Of a stretch of DNA of 44,531 bases, positions 41,500-44,531 are shown one piece after another. The notes under the pieces were generated by a model. The model was not told the DNA's origin. It saw only the letters and a program-made list of their open reading frames with translations, and did no database searches. The DNA comes from Roseomonas sp. GTDB lineage: Bacteria > Pseudomonadota > Alphaproteobacteria > Acetobacterales > Acetobacteraceae. The stretch spans positions 1 through 44,531 of the forward strand of contig JADCFQ010000034.1 in assembly GCA_020249435.1 (NCBI GenBank), in the 5' to 3' direction. Within the stretch, counting starts at the first letter, position 1, and every line of letters starts with the position of its first letter. The position numbers and the translations under genes were made by a program.

Positions 41500-42807
41500 T
41501 CAATCCCGCCCATCGCGCCAGCGATTCTGCGCCATGGTCCAGGCAATGCCGAAGGCGCGGAATTCATGGCCCGCAATGCGGCGGAGCTTTTTCTCGACCG
41601 GTGCCGCAATATCAGTCAAGGCCGTGCCATTGCTCGCCTTGGCCAATTCACGCCCAAGCGCCGTCGCCAAAGCCACGCCGCGGCCATTGCAGCCGGTCCA
41701 GGTCAGCACGCCGGGGGCCAATTCATAAACATGCGGCATCTTGTCATCGGTGGCGGCGACATAACCCCACCAGATGTAATCGAATTGCACATCGCCAATT
41801 TGCGGAAAAACGCGCTTGACCCGTTCCGTGATGCGCGCGCGAATGCGCCCCTCCCAGCCGAAAGGCACAATCAAACCGCCCCCCGTCACCAGCCTTCCAT
41901 TCGCATCAAAGCGATAGAAGTAAAGATCGCCCTGCGTATCCGATAGCGCATGCCCCTGCGGCAGGATGGATTTGCGCACATTATCGGACAGCACCGAGGT
42001 ACCCATCTGGTATGACCGCACGGGCACAATGCTCTGCTTCAGTCCCGGCCAGAAATCGCCCGTATAGGCATGGGTTGCGATAATCACGCGTTGCGCATGC
42101 AATACGCCACGCGGCGTTTCCACCGCCCAGCCGCCCGGCACTTGCCTGATGGCGCGCACCGGGCTGCCGGTATGCACCACGGCGCCCGCGCGCATCGCCG
42201 CCGCCGCCAGGCCGCGCGCATAGCCCAGCGGATTGATCCGCCCGCCGGTCTTATTCTCCCACCCGCCATGCCAATAATCGGTGCCAGACAGGGATGCCAT
42301 TTCTGCGCGATCCACCATGCGCACAGGCGCACCTCGGCGGCCCCATTGCTCGACACGCGATGCGGCGAGCTTCATGCGCGAAGGCCGATGCGCCGGCTGG
42401 ATCCAGCCATTCTGCACTGCCTCGGCCTGGATGTCGTGCTTGCGGATCAGATCAAACACCAAGGAGGCACTGTCGCGGATCAGCCCAACCAATTCCTCGC
42501 CCTTGTCGCGCCCGCCATTTTCACGCGCGACACTGGCAACAATCGCATCGGGATCAAGGCGTGAGAGGTTCGGGATCACCTGGCCATTATTGCGCCCGGA
42601 AGCGCCCCAGCCGATTTCGGCGCCTTCCAAAACAGTGACGGGCACGCCCGCTTCGGCCAAATGCAGCGCCGCCGATAGCCCGGTGAAGCCAGCGCCCACC
42701 ACCGCAACGCCGGTGCGTGCCTCGCCCAGTAGCGGTTCAGTCGCGGGTGGCGCGGGCGCCGTGGCGGCCCAAAGGCTCGGCGGCATCGGGGTGGTCATGG
42801 CATTCAT
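41500..42807 (-). CDS. FAD-dependent oxidoreductase (DAO family; PuuB/amine oxidase-like)
   Basis: This 435-residue flavoenzyme of the DadA/PuuB set has a Rossmann FAD site [19 protein letters not shown] (about 33-51). [14 protein letters not shown] follows, where PuuB and relatives have [25 protein letters not shown] and [19 protein letters not shown] complete the C-terminal flavin region. Likely substrates are gamma-glutamylated polyamines, N-methyl amino acids or D-amino acids. It starts on the ATG overlapping the stop of a DMT-family exporter. The longer open frame to 43335 was rejected, since it runs through that exporter in another frame. Confidence 0.88.
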   Translation of the reverse strand: MNAMTTPMPPSLWAATAPAPPATEPLLGEARTGVAVVGAGFTGLSAALHLAEAGVPVTVLEGAEIGWGASGRNNGQVIPNLSRLDPDAIVASVARENGGRDKGEELVGLIRDSASLVFDLIRKHDIQAEAVQNGWIQPAHRPSRMKLAASRVEQWGRRGAPVRMVDRAEMASLSGTDYWHGGWENKTGGRINPLGYARGLAAAAMRAGAVVHTGSPVRAIRQVPGGWAVETPRGVLHAQRVIIATHAYTGDFWPGLKQSIVPVRSYQMGTSVLSDNVRKSILPQGHALSDTQGDLYFYRFDANGRLVTGGGLIVPFGWEGRIRARITERVKRVFPQIGDVQFDYIWWGYVAATDDKMPHVYELAPGVLTWTGCNGRGVALATALGRELAKASNGTALTDIAAPVEKKLRRIAGHEFRAFGIAWTMAQNRWRDGRD

Positions 42808-43694
42808 GCGCTTTTCCTTCCGGTGAACAGCACCGCGGTGAGCATCCCGGCAACGGCCAAGCCTGCCCCCAGAATTTGCAGCAGGGAAAGCGGTTCGCGC
42901 AACCAAAGCCCCGCCAGCAGCAGCGCCACCACCGGCACCATGACGGAAAGCGTCGCCGCCCGCGTCGCGCCCAAAAGCTCCACCGCGCGGGCGAAGAAGA
43001 ACATCGCCACACAGCCCAGCACCAGGCCCTGAGCAATCAGGTGAAACAGCACCAACCCCGCCGGCATGGCGAAAACCTCGGCCGCGCGCAGCGGCAGCCA
43101 AAAGGGAAGGATCGCGAGGCCCGAGACGATGGTGATGGCGGCAGTCGCGGGGATCGCCGGCACCTGCCAGCGGCGGAGCAGCAGCGTGAACACCGCCCAG
43201 GTGGCGCCGGAGGCCATCAGCAGCAAATCGCCGCGCCAGGCGCCGGGGTAATCCCCCATCACGCCATCCCAGCCGATCATGAGCACCCCCATCACCATGA
43301 TACTGAGCGCGAGCGCCCGCCCGCGTGTCGGCCATTCCTTCAGCAGCGGTATGGCAAGCAAGGCACCGACAATGGGCGAGGTCATGGGCGCAATCGTCCC
43401 GCCATGCGATGCCGGCGCATAGACCAGCGCCACCAGAAACAACAGCAGATTGGGCGCGCCGCCAAACAGCGCCAGCAACAGAATGCGCTTGAGCCCAAGG
43501 CGCAGCAGCGTCGCGCGCGCTGCCCAGGCGAAGGGCATCAGCGCCATCATGCCAACCCCGTAGCGGAATGCGGCCAGGTCAAAACTGCCGAAGCTGCCAT
43601 CCGCCAGCACAGGGCGCGCCACCACCGCATGGCCGCCCCAAATCAAGGCAGAGGCGAGGCCAAAGGCCAGCCCCAGGATGAGTTTCGGATTCAT
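42804..43694 (-). CDS. EamA/DMT-family transporter
   Basis: This is a roughly 296-residue ten-helix permease of the drug/metabolite exporter superfamily, with two EamA repeats. Repeat one opens with LILGLAFGLASALIWGGHAV. Repeat two opens near GDLLLMASGATWAVFTLLLR and ends with a helix ILGAGLAVAGMLTAVLF. The ATG at 43694 sits after a G-rich AAGGGGGG; a GTG at 43709 is an alternative. It overlaps the FAD oxidoreductase gene by ATGA, implying a joint operon. Its substrate, possibly an amine or amino acid, cannot be told. Confidence 0.88.
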   Translation of the reverse strand: MNPKLILGLAFGLASALIWGGHAVVARPVLADGSFGSFDLAAFRYGVGMMALMPFAWAARATLLRLGLKRILLLALFGGAPNLLLFLVALVYAPASHGGTIAPMTSPIVGALLAIPLLKEWPTRGRALALSIMVMGVLMIGWDGVMGDYPGAWRGDLLLMASGATWAVFTLLLRRWQVPAIPATAAITIVSGLAILPFWLPLRAAEVFAMPAGLVLFHLIAQGLVLGCVAMFFFARAVELLGATRAATLSVMVPVVALLLAGLWLREPLSLLQILGAGLAVAGMLTAVLFTGRKSA

Positions 43695-43824
43695 CGCCCC
43701 CCTTTGCACCCTTGAGCATTTTCAAGCCATGCAAAATCGCTCACCAACGCCGGAAATATGATCAAGTTGGCTGGCCGAGCCATTCTGCCGGGTCAGAGTC
43801 CGATAGGGCTACTGGACCGGACGG

Positions 43825-44382
43825 TTACGAAGTAGGGTTCCACTTAACCATCTCGCAATTTTCGAAATGCAAGCCAGTGAGCCGATGAAAAAACGTTCCA
43901 TGGCCGACGACAGCCACGCGACCATGCTGGGTGCCCATCCATGCCCGGAAATCCTCTACACGGTGCATAAAAATCTCCTCCGGCTCGACGGGTACTCCCC
44001 GGTTATCTGTTTCGCCCTGATGCCACCATGGGTCACGCAGATGCTGAAATGACAGCACCGGAAATGCGGTGGCCAGTACGCTTGGCGAGCGCCCGACATC
44101 ACAGCTGTTTCCCAATCGCTCCCGATGACGGCAGGTAACGGTGACGGGTATCTCAGAACCCCCGAATAGCCCCAGCGTAGTCTCTATTGCCCGCGTGAGT
44201 GGCGAGCAGATGACCAAGTCTGGTGGCGGGAGCATCTCCAATTTTTGCCGGGCAAGATCAACCTGCTGCCTGCCGTGGGGCGAGAGCGGCGCATCGAAGT
44301 GCAGCGGGTCGACTTTGGTCTGGTCGAATATGGCGTTGAAGGTGGATTGTCCGTGGCGGATGAGGAGGACTTTGGCGCTCAT
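43825..44382 (-). CDS. Histidine phosphatase-family protein (phosphoglycerate-mutase-like)
   Basis: This 185-residue phosphohistidine enzyme has the catalytic R9-H10-G11 (VLLIRHGQST), APLSPHGRQQVDL, ICSPLTRAIETT and the second active-site His in AVVGHGTFFHRLTG. The substrate may be a small phosphorylated compound or a phosphoprotein; family members are diverse. The start is the ATG at 44382. A longer frame from 44418 would add 12 codons lying in an IS-like end, so it was not used. No good Shine-Dalgarno is seen. Its sequence looks less GC-biased than the neighbours, which may indicate a transferred or accessory gene. Confidence 0.82.
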   Translation of the reverse strand: MSAKVLLIRHGQSTFNAIFDQTKVDPLHFDAPLSPHGRQQVDLARQKLEMLPPPDLVICSPLTRAIETTLGLFGGSEIPVTVTCRHRERLGNSCDVGRSPSVLATAFPVLSFQHLRDPWWHQGETDNRGVPVEPEEIFMHRVEDFRAWMGTQHGRVAVVGHGTFFHRLTGLHFENCEMVKWNPTS

Positions 44383-44396
44383 GACTGTAGAACTAG

Positions 44397-44531
44397 CAGG
44401 CTGCTGAAAAGCCGTCATTGAGCATCGTCGTTTTGTCTCGCGCGGATGTTTTCAACGCTGCGCGTGCCTGCGCACAGCCATTTTCAGTGATTCTTTGGCC
44501 CAGTCGGCACACTCTGGACAGACTCCCGGCA
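44397..44531 (+). mobile_element. Probable end of an insertion sequence at the right window edge
   Basis: A CTAG (44393-44396) is followed by CAGGCTGCTGAAAAGCC, an end resembling those of IS1182/IS5-type elements. The rest of the window has no gene of its own. A 25-codon minus-strand frame (stop near 44457) runs to the edge and may be a transposase tail. Read from outside inward, the sequence resembles the left-edge element (GAGCCTGTCTGAGAA) at 11 of 15 positions when one gap is allowed. The assignment is from ends only; no transposase core is seen. Confidence 0.4.

Noticed and set aside
42808-43335. N-terminal extension of the FAD oxidoreductase frame
   Set aside because: This part overlaps the DMT transporter in another frame, is Gly/Arg-rich, and precedes a clear ATGA-coupled start.
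43695-43824. Possible tRNA or small RNA between the DMT transporter and the phosphatase
   Set aside because: No cloverleaf, CCA end or T-loop consensus could be made out, and no promoter-terminator pair.
1-44531. CRISPR array, toxin-antitoxin pair, prophage or defence system
   Set aside because: No regularly spaced repeats, cas genes, phage structural genes or recognisable toxin-antitoxin pairs were found anywhere.

Overview
The window looks like a high-GC alphaproteobacterial chromosome segment. The best guess is Rhodospirillales/Acetobacteraceae (Roseomonas-like). This rests on the separate F0 operon atpI-atpB-atpE-b'-b, mutS overlapping glnD, the lptF-lptG-lptD-surA-rsmA series, and several orphan TctC/Bug-type and family-5 solute-binding proteins. 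The taxon is an inference, not something read directly. No tRNA, rRNA or CRISPR array was found, and no gene-free stretch exceeds about 300 bases.

Both window edges lie inside or next to insertion sequences. The left edge (1-136) holds the first 27 codons of an IS1182-family transposase. Its end abuts the 3' end of pgeF and supplies the last few pgeF codons and the stop. The right edge (44397-44531) begins with an IS-like end next to a CTAG, just upstream of a histidine-phosphatase gene. The window is probably a contig that broke at repeated elements.

Layout: (1) 114-7177, minus strand: pgeF and midA, a Tat-exported TctC binding protein, the maeB malic enzyme-phosphotransacetylase fusion, and a family-5 binding protein. 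A long perfect hairpin flanked by 8-bp direct repeats lies between maeB and tctC. (2) 7287-13071, plus strand: mutS, glnD and a DUF962/Mpo1-like membrane protein, each overlapping the next by 4 nt. (3) 13163-17426: cspA, a CoA-transferase III gene carrying a probable one-base frameshift, a tautomerase, a second TctC protein, and a GlcD/D-2-hydroxyglutarate-type FAD dehydrogenase. (4) 17460-24293: outer-membrane assembly (lptF, lptG, lptD, surA) and rsmA. Convergent to it are an isoprenylcysteine-methyltransferase-like protein and ygfZ. (5) 25642-31332: a tightly coupled run of three glycosyltransferases (GT9, GT2, GT4), an asparagine-synthetase-type amidotransferase, exonuclease III and a small proline-rich exported protein. 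(6) 31369-34020: promoter, F0 ATP synthase operon and intrinsic terminator. (7) 34102-38384: another family-5 binding protein, then an overlapping operon of two related amidohydrolases and a Rieske protein. (8) 38415-43694, minus strand: a DMT exporter overlapping an FAD amine/amino-acid oxidase, then class I fumarase followed by DUF2798, DUF1272, RidA and VOC genes.

Functionally the window combines envelope biogenesis (Lpt, SurA, glycosyltransferases, PgeF), nitrogen control (GlnD), DNA repair (MutS, XthA), energy metabolism (F0, FumA, MaeB) and scavenging of organic acids or peptides. The least explained parts are the amidohydrolase-amidohydrolase-Rieske operon, the fumarase-DUF2798-DUF1272-RidA-VOC string, the hairpin between direct repeats, and the coupling of a glycan operon to xthA.
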